Origin: Streptomyces sp. CBMA123 | GTDB taxonomy: Bacteria > Actinomycetota > Actinomycetes > Streptomycetales > Streptomycetaceae | Assembly (NCBI RefSeq): GCF_014596465.1 | Contig: NZ_MECK01000610.1 | Coordinates: forward strand, 1-64,000 | Length of the DNA stretch: 64,000 nt | Direction: 5' to 3' | Part shown: positions 17,866-26,467 of the stretch, one piece after another | Position numbering within the stretch: the stretch's first letter is position 1 | Layout: every line of letters starts with the position of its first letter | Notes under the pieces: generated by a model | Told to the model about the DNA's origin: nothing | Seen by the model: only the letters and a program-made list of their open reading frames with translations | The model's database searches: none | Made by a program: the position numbers and the translations under genes

Positions 17866-18573
17866 CTACTGCTGGTCCTCGGGGATCCAGCCGCGGACCT
17901 CCAGGTAGGCGATGTCGGCGTCCTCCACCGCGCGGCCGGTCTCCACCAGCCAGGCCCGCATCGCCTCGGTGACGTCACCGTGGTGGTCAGCGACCCGCTG
18001 GGACCACTCCGCCGCGTCGAACCCGCCCGTGGAGGCGGAGCCGTAGGTGCGCTCCTCCGTACCGTCGGAGCGGGGGATGAAGCCGCGGCGGATACCGCCG
18101 GAGTCCTTCTCCGAGCCCGCACTGTAGACGTACTGGTCGGCCTTCATCCGGACGGTGAAGGCCAGGCGGCCGCCCGCCTGGCCGGTCTCGTGGACCACGG
18201 GCGCGAGGTGGCTCGCGCCGGAGCGGATGGCCTGCTTGCCGGCCCGGCCGGCCATGCTGCCGCCCGCCTCGCCCACGACGTCCTTCCCACGTACCCGCGC
18301 CTTCTGCCCGGTCTTCGTGGTCCGGCGGGTGGTGTTCGCCTCGGCGATGCCGGACAGCGCCTCGGTGTCGCGCTCGCCGCCGCGCACCGCCCGCACGACC
18401 TGACGCAGCGCGTTCACGAATGCCGCGCCCTTGCCCTTGGTGAAGAACTGCGAGACGAGCGAGGCGTCACGGCCGAGCATCCGGGCGACCTGGCGCTTGG
18501 TGTAGCCCTGGTCGATCAGCTCCTGCGTCAGGCGGGCGGCTTCGTTCGGGTTGTTCGGGTCGGCCGGACTCAC
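17866..18573 (-). CDS. Helix-turn-helix DNA-binding protein, GTGA-coupled to the gene upstream
   Basis: A protein of 235 residues. The GTG at 18573-18571 overlaps the TGA (18572-18570) of the 785-residue gene. Residues about 15-50 form an HTH (ELIDQGYTKRQVARMLGRD, then SLVSQFFTKGKG). Basic segments TRRTTKTGQKARVRGKD and GRAGKQAIRSGASHL follow, then a C-terminal domain with FTVRMKADQYVY and MRAWLVETGR. An HTH plus basic region, paired with a much larger coupled partner, resembles the two-gene terminal-protein/telomere-associated modules of linear actinomycete plasmids. I cannot confirm homology, so that remains a hypothesis. Confidence 0.65.
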   Translation of the reverse strand: MSPADPNNPNEAARLTQELIDQGYTKRQVARMLGRDASLVSQFFTKGKGAAFVNALRQVVRAVRGGERDTEALSGIAEANTTRRTTKTGQKARVRGKDVVGEAGGSMAGRAGKQAIRSGASHLAPVVHETGQAGGRLAFTVRMKADQYVYSAGSEKDSGGIRRGFIPRSDGTEERTYGSASTGGFDAAEWSQRVADHHGDVTEAMRAWLVETGRAVEDADIAYLEVRGWIPEDQQ

Positions 18574-20927
18574 TGGTCAGCTCCCATCTGCGCGAGTTCG
18601 GCGCGGCCCTGGGCGCGCAGCTTGAGGTACTGCTCCTGGCTCGTCGGGTGCTCGATGGGGCCGGTGAGATGGCCCTTGAGGAGGTAGTCGCCCGGCTCGC
18701 CCCGGTACGGCCAGGGCTGGCGCTCGGTCAGCGCGATGCCGTCCGTGCCGAAGTACACGACCGTGCCGGGCTTCGCGTGCAGCGCCCCGGCGTGGCCGAT
18801 GACCTCCTTGCCCTGCCGGTACCTCATGTCCAGCAGCGCAGCGCGGGCCCCCGACCACACGTAGGCCGCCCACTCCGGGTGGGCATACGGGTCGCGGGAG
18901 AAGCCGGCCTGCCGCTGCCACGTGACGACCTCGCCGTCCTGGCCGAGGATCTCCACCCCGGCCGGGAGCGCCTCGCCGAGCGGGGTGGTGCCGGAGACCA
19001 GGCGCGGGCGCTGGGCGAAGCCGCCCAGGCCGAACAGCAGCACGCTGCGGACGGCGCGGGAGGCGAGGTAGGCCGCCTGGCGCTGGCGCTCGTCGCCGTG
19101 CACCTTCGAGAGGTTCGTCAGGTCTGCCCAGGCGGCCTTGAGGCGCTTGCCCCACTCGTCCAGCGGCTTGCCGTCCTCCCACAGCAGGCCGCCGAGGATC
19201 TCGATCCGCCACGGTGCGATGTGGTTCGACAGCGCGAGATGGATCTCCGCGCCGCCCGCCCAGGTGGTGAACACGGCCCCGGGCTCGGACGGGTAGACCC
19301 AGGCGCGGTCCCCGGTGACGGGGGCCGGAAGCAGGCCGACGTGGTTCCAGCCGGCCGGGACGGTCACCCGCACGTTCCAGTGCGAGCAGGACATCAGCGC
19401 CTTCGTCTGCTCCTGCTCGGTCATCGCGGCGAACGCGGCCGCGGTGATCCGGCGCGGGGTGCCGACCGGGGACTTCCACAGGTGCTTCGCGTAGGCGAAG
19501 GTGCGGTCGTACTCCACCAGCGCCGGGAGCTGCTCCGGAACGCGCGGCGGCAGGACCAGCTCGGTACGGCCCTGACCGCCGGTCGCGTGCAGCAGGCCGC
19601 GCAGCTCCTCGGACAGCACCGGGTAGCCGCCGGCCCATTTGCCGCTGGTGGGGACGGTGCGCGACCACAGGTCCCGGCCGGTCTGCGACGGCGAGCCCAT
19701 CAGGACCGCGTCGTCCCAGTGCCGGCGCAGCGCCTGCCACAGCAGCGTGAACGCCTGGCGGCAGGTGACGACGTCGGCGCCGTCGGGGTCGAACCACTCC
19801 CCCATCGAACGGATCTCGGTGCTGCCGCCGTCCGGCGCGGCGGCGGGGGCGTAGCGGCCGACCGGCTGGCGCTGGTGGACGAAGTGGCCGGCGAGCTTGT
19901 CCCGGCCGGAGCCGACCGCGGTGGTCCAGCGCTCGGACGGCGTGTTCAGCCAGGCGGCGACCGCGTCCTTGAGCGTGGAGTACCGCTCGGCTCCGTCGTG
20001 CCAGGGGGCGCCGGCGGTGACGTAGATCCGCTCCGTCCCGGGCGCGGCGTGCAGGACGGCGTCCAGGATCTCGCCCGGGGTGCGGGCGCCGAGGTCGAGC
20101 CGCACGGTCTGGTCGCGAACCGCGAGGTCGCCGGTCGCGGCGTCCAGGAACACCGTGCTGCGGGCCTGCTGGACGAAGTTCGGGCGCTTGGAGACCAGGC
20201 CGGTGGTCACGGCCTCGAATCGGGCGCCCGCCGGGCCCTCGGGGAGGGTGGGCAGCTCGCGCGGGCCGGCCTCGACCACCGGACGCGGCGTGGCAGCGAC
20301 CGGAGCGACCGGAGCGACCGAAGTAGTGGACTCCGCGAACGGAGCAACGGATGCGCCCATGGTGGTGAGGGCGGGCTGCCCGGCGACGACCTGGTCCCCG
20401 TCCTCGCTCGGCATCTCGGCTACGGGAGTGGCCGGAGTCGGCTGCTCGACGGTGACCTGGTCCTCGACCTCGGTCGGCGCCTCGACGGTCGGCGCCTCGA
20501 CGGTCGGCGCCTCGACGGTCGGCGCCTCGACGGCCGGGGCCGGGGTCGGCTGCTCCAGTCCGGCGGCGGGGCGGGCCAGCGCCGGAGCGACCGCGCTGGT
20601 GGGCTCGGTGACAGGCTCGACCTTCGGCGCCTCGGCGGGCCCCGGCGCGGCCTGGTCGGCGGTCTTGGCCGCGCGGACGACGGCCGGGGTCGGGTCCAGC
20701 AGCGGGGCGATCCGCACGACGTCACCGACCGACAGGCCCGAGGCCTTCGCGACGGCGTCGGCCTTCGCGCCCTCGTACCCCGCGAGGCCGGCGACCCGGC
20801 GCGCACGCCGGGCGGTGAGCTTGTCCAGCTCCTTCTGCGCGGCCGCGACCTGCTTCTCGGCGGCCGTGATCTCGGTACGCAGCTCGCGCAGACCGGCGAG
20901 CTCGGCGGTGTACGTCTTGCGGTCCAT
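18570..20927 (-). CDS. Large hypothetical protein with coiled-coil N-terminus and PAT-rich linker
   Basis: A protein of 785 residues. It begins MDRKTYTAELAGLRELR followed by a helical segment TAAEKQVAAAQKELDKLTAR, likely coiled coil, then SGLSVGDVVRI. Residues about 70-220 are low complexity, with EAPTVEAPTVEAPT repeats coded by tandem 15-nt units (about 20470-20540). A large globular part follows with ARFEAVTTGLVSKRPNFVQ, VFLDAATGDLAVRDQTVRL, EWFDPDGADVVTCRQAF and LHAKPGTVVYFGTDGIALT. I do not recognise the family. It is coupled to the HTH gene downstream and starts 7 bp after the gene at 20935, so the three form a tight operon. Confidence 0.65.
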   Translation of the reverse strand: MDRKTYTAELAGLRELRTEITAAEKQVAAAQKELDKLTARRARRVAGLAGYEGAKADAVAKASGLSVGDVVRIAPLLDPTPAVVRAAKTADQAAPGPAEAPKVEPVTEPTSAVAPALARPAAGLEQPTPAPAVEAPTVEAPTVEAPTVEAPTEVEDQVTVEQPTPATPVAEMPSEDGDQVVAGQPALTTMGASVAPFAESTTSVAPVAPVAATPRPVVEAGPRELPTLPEGPAGARFEAVTTGLVSKRPNFVQQARSTVFLDAATGDLAVRDQTVRLDLGARTPGEILDAVLHAAPGTERIYVTAGAPWHDGAERYSTLKDAVAAWLNTPSERWTTAVGSGRDKLAGHFVHQRQPVGRYAPAAAPDGGSTEIRSMGEWFDPDGADVVTCRQAFTLLWQALRRHWDDAVLMGSPSQTGRDLWSRTVPTSGKWAGGYPVLSEELRGLLHATGGQGRTELVLPPRVPEQLPALVEYDRTFAYAKHLWKSPVGTPRRITAAAFAAMTEQEQTKALMSCSHWNVRVTVPAGWNHVGLLPAPVTGDRAWVYPSEPGAVFTTWAGGAEIHLALSNHIAPWRIEILGGLLWEDGKPLDEWGKRLKAAWADLTNLSKVHGDERQRQAAYLASRAVRSVLLFGLGGFAQRPRLVSGTTPLGEALPAGVEILGQDGEVVTWQRQAGFSRDPYAHPEWAAYVWSGARAALLDMRYRQGKEVIGHAGALHAKPGTVVYFGTDGIALTERQPWPYRGEPGDYLLKGHLTGPIEHPTSQEQYLKLRAQGRAELAQMGADQ

Positions 20928-20934
20928 CAGCGGG

Positions 20935-21573
20935 TCACTCCCCCTCGGCGACGACGGTGGCGGGCCGGTCAGCGGTGGTCGTGGTGGGGACGTAGGCGAT
21001 CGGGCCGCCGGAGACCGACGGCAGGCGGGTGCCGAGCAGCAGGCCCGCGAGGCGGAGGTCCTCGGGGTCGGACGGGGTGGCGGCGTTGGCGGGGGCGGTG
21101 AGGTCGGTCAGGTAGCCGGCCAGGCGCGCCTTCGGGAAGCGGTAGCGCCCCGCGGTGCCCACGGTGCCGTCGCCCTCCCACTCGGCCAGGCCGGTCAGCA
21201 CCGCGACGACGAACCCGGCCACCGTCACCGGCAGCACGGCGCCGGCCGCGACCCGGGCCGGATCGCACCGCCACCAGCCGGACAGCGCGGCCAGCAACTG
21301 CGCCTCGTCCAGCACGGTGCCGAAGCCGATCCACTCCCGGTCCGCCTCCTCGACCCGCGCGGGGGCGTCCGAGCGCAGCACCGCGACCTCGGGCGTGCCG
21401 AGCGCGGTCAGGTCGGCGGCCGGGCAGGCCTGCAACTGCTGGAGCGCGGCCAGCGGGAACACCTGCCGACCGACGTCGCGCACGCCGGGGATCACGCCGG
21501 TGGCCATCAGCTTCTTCACCGTCGGGATCGAGCACCCCAGGGCCGTCCCGGCTTGACCCGTCGTCACGAACAC
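20935..21573 (-). CDS. Small DNA-binding-type protein heading the minus-strand operon
   Basis: A protein of 212 residues. The start is the GTG at 21573 because GGAGG (complement of 21582-21586) lies 8 nt upstream. Residues 1-45 read VFVTTGQAGTALGCSIPTVK, KLMATGVIPGV, VGRQVFPLAALQQL, a MerR/excisionase-like helix-turn-helix with a wing. The rest is alpha/beta with no recognised motif. It could be an excisionase-like or replication-control protein. As first gene of the run it may autoregulate the operon from the AT-richer gap at 21574-21747. Confidence 0.6.
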   Translation of the reverse strand: MFVTTGQAGTALGCSIPTVKKLMATGVIPGVRDVGRQVFPLAALQQLQACPAADLTALGTPEVAVLRSDAPARVEEADREWIGFGTVLDEAQLLAALSGWWRCDPARVAAGAVLPVTVAGFVVAVLTGLAEWEGDGTVGTAGRYRFPKARLAGYLTDLTAPANAATPSDPEDLRLAGLLLGTRLPSVSGGPIAYVPTTTTADRPATVVAEGE

Positions 21574-21747
21574 ACCCACAACCTCCACGCTTATCCATCT
21601 CACTCGAAACGCTAGGGCAACTCTACGTCTCCCCTCCGACACTGTCCACGCCTTTTTAGTAAATCGTACAAGCATGCTCGGTGGTTGGTCCGCCCCGGTT
21701 TGTCAGTGCCTGGTGAGATGGTGGTCGGCAACCAACACCGGAGGGAG

Positions 21748-22062
21748 ATGAAGAAGATGAGTCCTCGACAGCAGAAGGCCGTGGTGATCCCCGGTGCGGC
21801 CCTGGTCGGCACCTACGCGCTCGGCACCGTCGCCAAGGGCCGGGCCCGCCCCGCAGCAGCCCGGGACGGACAGGGCGCCTTCATCACCACCGCGCCCGCG
21901 TCACCGGGCAAGACGGTGAGGAACAAGCTCCCAGCCCCCGCTCCAGACCGACCATTCGTGGGGGGAGCCTTGGAGCGCGCTGGAGGAGAGGGCCGCCCCC
22001 GTCGCCTGGAGTCTGCCGGGAATTGGCCGGGCGTGCGGGCTGCGCCAAGATATGCGGCATGA
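21748..22062 (+). CDS. Small single-span membrane protein coupled to a Ser/Thr kinase
   Basis: A protein of 104 residues (101 from the ATG at 21757, which sits better, 11 nt from GGAGGG at 21740-21745). It has a single hydrophobic stretch, AVVIPGAALVGTYALGTVA, then a basic, Pro-rich tail. Its stop shares ATGA with the kinase start (22059-22062), which argues for a real coupled gene rather than chance. Function is unknown. Membrane tethering or regulation of the kinase is possible. Confidence 0.45.
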   Translation: MKKMSPRQQKAVVIPGAALVGTYALGTVAKGRARPAAARDGQGAFITTAPASPGKTVRNKLPAPAPDRPFVGGALERAGGEGRPRRLESAGNWPGVRAAPRYAA

Positions 22063-23630
22063 CCGATTCAGGGGGAACGGCGGACGGCTCCGCCACGAGG
22101 GGACTGCTCATCAGCGGCCGCTACCGGCTGCACGAACGCCTCGGGCGTGGCGGTATGGGCACGGTGTGGCGGGCCACCGACGAGCGGCTGCGCCGCCAGG
22201 TGGCGCTCAAGGAACCCGTGCTCCCCGACGGCGTCGATGAGCGGGAACGCGACGAGCGCTTCCGGCGGATGGAACGCGAGGCGCAGGCCGCAGCCGCCCT
22301 GCGGCACCCGAACATCGTCCGGGTGCACGACATCGAGACCGTCGAGGGCCGGCCCTGGCTGGTGATGGAACTGATCGAGGGCGAGAGCCTGGAGGCGGTC
22401 CTGGCCGCCGGCACGCTCAGCGTCCGCGAGGCGGCCGGGATCGGCCGCGAGATCGCCGCCGCGCTGGCCGCGGTCCACACGGCCGGCGTGGTGCACCGGG
22501 ACATCAAGCCGGCCAACATCATGCGCACCCGCACGGGCGAGACGATCCTCACCGACTTCGGGATCGCCCAGATCGACGGCGGCACCGACCTGACCCAGAC
22601 GGGCGTCGTGATCGGCTCCGTCCCCTACCTCTCCCCCGAACGCGCCGCCGGCCAGCGTCCCGGGCCGCCCGCCGACCTGTGGGCCCTCGGCGTGCTCCTG
22701 TACGAGGCGGTCGAAGGCTTCCACCCCTACCGCAGGCAGCACCCGCAGAGCACCCTCGCCGCGATCCTCACCGACCCCGTGCCCGAACCGCGCCGCGCAG
22801 GTGCGCTGACCGTGCCGATCATGTCGCTGCTGGAGCGCGACCCCGCCCGCCGACCGACCGCCGCGCAGGCCCAGCTCCAGCTCGCGGCGGCGACAGCGAG
22901 CACTCAGCCCGTGCCGACCGCGCTCGACACGCCTGCCCCGACGGCCGTTCTCCCGGCCGCGCTGACCTTGCGGCTGCGCGCCGCCACCGCGGCCGTCGGC
23001 GGCACGAAACGGCGCACGGCGACCGCTGCCCTCGTGGGCCTGGCCGTCATCGCCGCAGCCACCACCTGGGCACTGTGGCCGGTCGGCACGCCGAGCCCCT
23101 CGAACATCCCCGCCGGCTACAAGGCGCAACAGGTGGAGTCGTTGGGCTTCGCCGTCGCGGTTCCCCAGGACTACACGGCATCCATCGGCAGCGACGACGC
23201 CGCCTGGGCCAGCCCCGACGGACGCATCCAGATCGACCTGCGCGACGAGGGCAAGAACACCCAGGACCCCCGGACGTACGCACAGAAGCGGCTCGACACC
23301 ATGAAGACCAGCCAGGGCAAGCCGCCGAACTGCAACGACATCCCGGACCCCTTCTTCATCACACCCATCCACGCCCCCCAGTCGATGCTCCACCACGGCG
23401 CCGTCAACGCCTCGGTCATCGAATACGACTACTCGACCAAGGCCGACGAGCCCTACCCCTGCATCGCCCAGAACCCCATCGACAAGGCCATCGAGCAGTA
23501 CATGGTCCACGACGGCCACGTCCTCCACCTCACCGTCACCATCCGCGGCTACGGCAAGGAACAGCCCGACGGCCAGAAAGCCGACTACACCGTCTACGAG
23601 AACGCCAACAACTCACTGGCGTTCAGCTGA
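22059..23630 (+). CDS. Transmembrane serine/threonine protein kinase (Hanks type)
   Basis: A protein of 523 residues. The intracellular kinase domain (about 15-280) has the glycine loop LGRGGMGTVW (27-36), a catalytic lysine in VALKEP, HRDIKPANI (near 147) and DFGIAQ (near 167). One transmembrane helix, VGLAVIAAATTWALWPVG, lies around 325-342. The extracellular domain (about 345-523) begins FAVAVPQDYTASIG and contains cysteines in PPNCNDIP and YPCIAQNP. It has no PASTA repeats, so the sensed signal is unknown. It probably phosphorylates cytoplasmic targets in response to an external cue. Confidence 0.9.
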   Translation: MTDSGGTADGSATRGLLISGRYRLHERLGRGGMGTVWRATDERLRRQVALKEPVLPDGVDERERDERFRRMEREAQAAAALRHPNIVRVHDIETVEGRPWLVMELIEGESLEAVLAAGTLSVREAAGIGREIAAALAAVHTAGVVHRDIKPANIMRTRTGETILTDFGIAQIDGGTDLTQTGVVIGSVPYLSPERAAGQRPGPPADLWALGVLLYEAVEGFHPYRRQHPQSTLAAILTDPVPEPRRAGALTVPIMSLLERDPARRPTAAQAQLQLAAATASTQPVPTALDTPAPTAVLPAALTLRLRAATAAVGGTKRRTATAALVGLAVIAAATTWALWPVGTPSPSNIPAGYKAQQVESLGFAVAVPQDYTASIGSDDAAWASPDGRIQIDLRDEGKNTQDPRTYAQKRLDTMKTSQGKPPNCNDIPDPFFITPIHAPQSMLHHGAVNASVIEYDYSTKADEPYPCIAQNPIDKAIEQYMVHDGHVLHLTVTIRGYGKEQPDGQKADYTVYENANNSLAFS

Positions 23631-23983
23631 CGCTCGCTTCCCGACGAGTACGTCCGTATGCCCGGGTGCCAGGGGAACCGCCGGGGAATCCACTGGGAGT
23701 GGACGATGCTCTCACCGTCGTCGGACCGACCGGTCTGACCGGTGAGAGCGAAGCCGGGGGCTTCGTAGCGACGCCGGGCACGGACGTTGTCCGTGTGGGG
23801 GCATGTGCCGCCGTCCCGGCGGCCGCTCATCCCGGCGGCGAGGCCGATCAGTTCCGCTCCGGTGCTCGGGGCGACGACGAAGAACGTGTCCGGACCGGCG
23901 AGTCTGCGGCGCGCGCGGTCACGGCTTCCTCCCCTACCGGCGCACGCCCGCTTCGCCGGGCATCGGCGGCACCGATGATCCGG
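23631..23983. other. Intergenic region between convergent kinase and Lrp-type genes
   Basis: About 350 bp. I see no supported gene on either strand and no strong hairpin. Confidence 0.4.
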
Positions 23984-25018
23984 TCAGAGCAACTGGCCGC
24001 CGGACGGCTCGACCAGGCGGTCGTCGACGAGCCGGGTGCCGGCCTGCTTGACGAGCCTCAGCACGGGTGAGACCTCCATGCTCTGCAGTCCGGCCAGGGA
24101 CCCGATGCGGTCCGAGGTGAACTCGAACAGTTCGTCGAGGTCCCGGCAGTGTGCCACGGCGTGCAGGTTCCAGGGCCCGGAGACGGCTGCGGCGAAGGCG
24201 ATCCCGGGTTCCTGCGCGAGCGCGCGGCCCGCGCTCTTCACCGCCGACGGGTGCACGCGCAGCCAGAGGTTCGCGCGAGTGTGGTAGCCCAGGGCCGCTG
24301 CGGCGATCTCGACGTCGAGGTGGACCACCCGCTGCTGGAGCAGCGTGTCGAGGCGTCGCGCGACGCGTCCCGGTGTGAGGCCGGCGGCGGTGGCGAGATC
24401 GACGAGACTGGCGCGGCCGTCCGCGCCGAGCGCGTCGAGCATCCGCCCGTCCTCGGGGGTGAGGCGCAGTGGCTCGCGGGTGACGACCGGCGCCTCGGTG
24501 AAGGGGGGTTCGCCGCTCCCCAGCGCCGCTTCCTCCTGCGGGGACAGCGTGCCCTCCAGGGCGGACCAGTAGTGGCCGCGGCCGCCGAGGAACTGGCGGA
24601 GCATGGCGAAGGCGTTGATGTCGATCACCGCGGCCGTGCGGGGCAGCCGCCGCCCCAGGAGGTCCTCGCGCTGCTCCCGCGTCCGGGACTGCGTCGCGCA
24701 GGTGATCTCGCAGCCCGCCGCGCCCAGGGACACCCAGTTGACGTCGTCCCGCTTGGCGAGCGCGTCGGCGATCGCCGCGACACTGCCGGGGCGGCAGCGC
24801 AGTCGCACCAGCCACCTGCTCTGCCCCAGGGCGCCCGGGTTGACCACACCGGCCACTCGGACGACACCGTCGGCGCGCAGGCGGCGGTACCGACGGTTGA
24901 CGGCGCCCTCGGTCAGACCGAGGGCGGTCGCGATCGCGGCGAACGACGCCCGCGGAGCGATCTGCAACGCCCGGATGATTCGCACGTCGTCAGGCTGCAG
25001 TGCAGCGGATTCCGTCAT
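23984..25018 (-). CDS. Lrp/AsnC-family regulator with duplicated domains
   Basis: A protein of 344 residues from the ATG at 25018 (AAGGG 5 nt upstream; an ATG at 25033 is in frame). It is about twice the usual 150 residues because the HTH-plus-RAM unit occurs twice. The first HTH is DDVRIIRALQIAPRASFAAI to LTEGAVNRRYRRLRADG. The second is LTPEDGRMLDALGADGRASL to LTPGRVARRLDTLL. Such two-unit Lrp proteins are common in streptomycetes and respond to small effectors. It is divergent from the dehydrogenase at 25203, which is the likely target. Confidence 0.85.
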   Translation of the reverse strand: MTESAALQPDDVRIIRALQIAPRASFAAIATALGLTEGAVNRRYRRLRADGVVRVAGVVNPGALGQSRWLVRLRCRPGSVAAIADALAKRDDVNWVSLGAAGCEITCATQSRTREQREDLLGRRLPRTAAVIDINAFAMLRQFLGGRGHYWSALEGTLSPQEEAALGSGEPPFTEAPVVTREPLRLTPEDGRMLDALGADGRASLVDLATAAGLTPGRVARRLDTLLQQRVVHLDVEIAAAALGYHTRANLWLRVHPSAVKSAGRALAQEPGIAFAAAVSGPWNLHAVAHCRDLDELFEFTSDRIGSLAGLQSMEVSPVLRLVKQAGTRLVDDRLVEPSGGQLL

Positions 25019-25202
25019 GAGCGCCCTTGTCATGTCGGCAATCGTACGAACGAGGGCTCTTCGCTCGCCTGCGCCGCCGCGCGGACGGAACACTTGGGGC
25101 CCACGGGTCGAGGGGTCGCGGCAGCGCTCACCTCCCTGCGCCGGCTCCGGGCCTCGACGGGGCCCGACCGGAATCCAACGCCCGAAGAACGGAGATGACC
25201 GG

Positions 25203-25919
25203 ATGTCCATGAGTGGCACCGAACAACACCCGCCGACCGCTCTCGTCGTCGGGGCCTCGCGCGGCCTCGGCCACGCGATGGCGGCGGAGTTCCTCCATCG
25301 GGGCTGGCACGTCGTCGGCACCGTCCGCGACACCACCGCCCGAACGCCGCTGCACGAACTCGCGGACCACGCCGACGGGCGGGTGACGATCGAGCGACTC
25401 GACATCAACGACCCCGCCCACCTGCCCCTGCTGCACGAACGCCTCGCGCACCGCCGGCTCGACGTGCTCTTCGTCAACGCGGGCACCACCAACAACGAGC
25501 GGACGCCCATCGGCGCAGTGGCGACGACCGACTTCGTCGACGTGATGGTCACCAACGCGCTCAGCCCCCTGCGCGTCATCGAAGCCCTGGAGGACCTGGT
25601 GTCCCCGGCGGGACTCATCGGGGCGATGTCCTCCGGACAGGGCAGCATCACGAACAACACGACCGGAGGCCGCGAGGTCTACCGCGCGAGCAAAGCGGCC
25701 CTGAACATGCTGTTCCGGAGCCTCGCGGCCCGGCACGGTGGGACGCAGCGCGCCTTCGTCCTCATGGCGCCGGGCTGGATCCGCACCGCCCTGGGTGGTC
25801 CGGACGCGCCGTTCACCATCGAGGAGACCGTCCCCCTGCTGGTGGACGTCCTGCTCTCCCGGCTGGGCACGCCCGGCCTGGCGTACCTGGACCGCTTCGG
25901 CCGGACCGTCCCCTGGTAG
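25203..25919 (+). CDS. Short-chain dehydrogenase/reductase (SDR)
   Basis: A protein of 238 residues; GGAG sits 8 nt before the ATG. The Rossmann-type NAD(P) site is GASRGLGHAMA (near residue 18), with FVNAGTT matching the NAG motif. The catalytic pair is Y160 and K164 (YRASK), and the MSSGQGSI region supplies the serine. The product is an NAD(P)H-linked oxidoreductase of unknown substrate. It is transcribed away from the Lrp-type gene with a 184-bp gap, the typical arrangement of a regulator and its target. Confidence 0.87.
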   Translation: MSMSGTEQHPPTALVVGASRGLGHAMAAEFLHRGWHVVGTVRDTTARTPLHELADHADGRVTIERLDINDPAHLPLLHERLAHRRLDVLFVNAGTTNNERTPIGAVATTDFVDVMVTNALSPLRVIEALEDLVSPAGLIGAMSSGQGSITNNTTGGREVYRASKAALNMLFRSLAARHGGTQRAFVLMAPGWIRTALGGPDAPFTIEETVPLLVDVLLSRLGTPGLAYLDRFGRTVPW

Positions 25920-26467
25920 CCCCCGCGATCCGGTGGTGGACGGCAGACCGCGGCAGGGCCACCGCACGTCCGGAGGTGGCCCGCTCGCCTGACGCCACGA
26001 CGGCACCGCCGCGCCTGCGCCAACCTGGGCGCGTGCTCTGCCGGCCGGCTCCGGGAACGGCGCGGTCGACCAGCTGAAGGCGACCCCGCAGGAAGCCACG
26101 AGACCGGCTGCAACCACACGGGGTCGGCAGAGCCGGGCCGACGCCGACGACCCGTCCGGCAGTGCTGCGCGCTCGGCCGTCCGAGTCCCGGGGGCCGTGG
26201 CGTCCTCGGATCGGGAAGGGGCAGTCGCTCCGAGGCAGTGCGGTCAAGTGCCTCGGTCACCACCACGTCCGCTTGCGAACAGTCCGCCAATTCAGGAAAG
26301 GCTGCCCAGCACGTCCGGCATTGTGTGCCAACACACGCGGGTCGCGTCAAGCTCCGAGCCGATCGTCTGGAATGCTGTCCCAGTCCGCCGCCCACGGCTT
26401 TGAGCGGCGGGCGTCCGCAGTACCGGGCGAACGCCGCCCGGGAAGCCCACGGAGAGAACGGAACATC
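25920..26467. other. Non-coding stretch upstream of parA
   Basis: About 550 bp with no convincing gene on either strand. It should hold the par promoter and perhaps a centromere-like site. I did not find a chromosomal-type parS 16-mer (GTTTCACGTGAAAC-like) or an obvious iteron array by eye. The parA ribosome site GGAGAG lies 10-15 nt before 26468. Confidence 0.4.

Noticed and set aside
18648-21101. 817-codon plus-strand open frame opposite the 785-residue gene
   Set aside because: Antisense artefact; its repeats are the reverse reading of the EAPTV-coding repeats.
25920-26467. parS/centromere or iterons upstream of parA
   Set aside because: No 14-16 nt palindrome of the chromosomal parS type and no tandem iterons could be found by eye.
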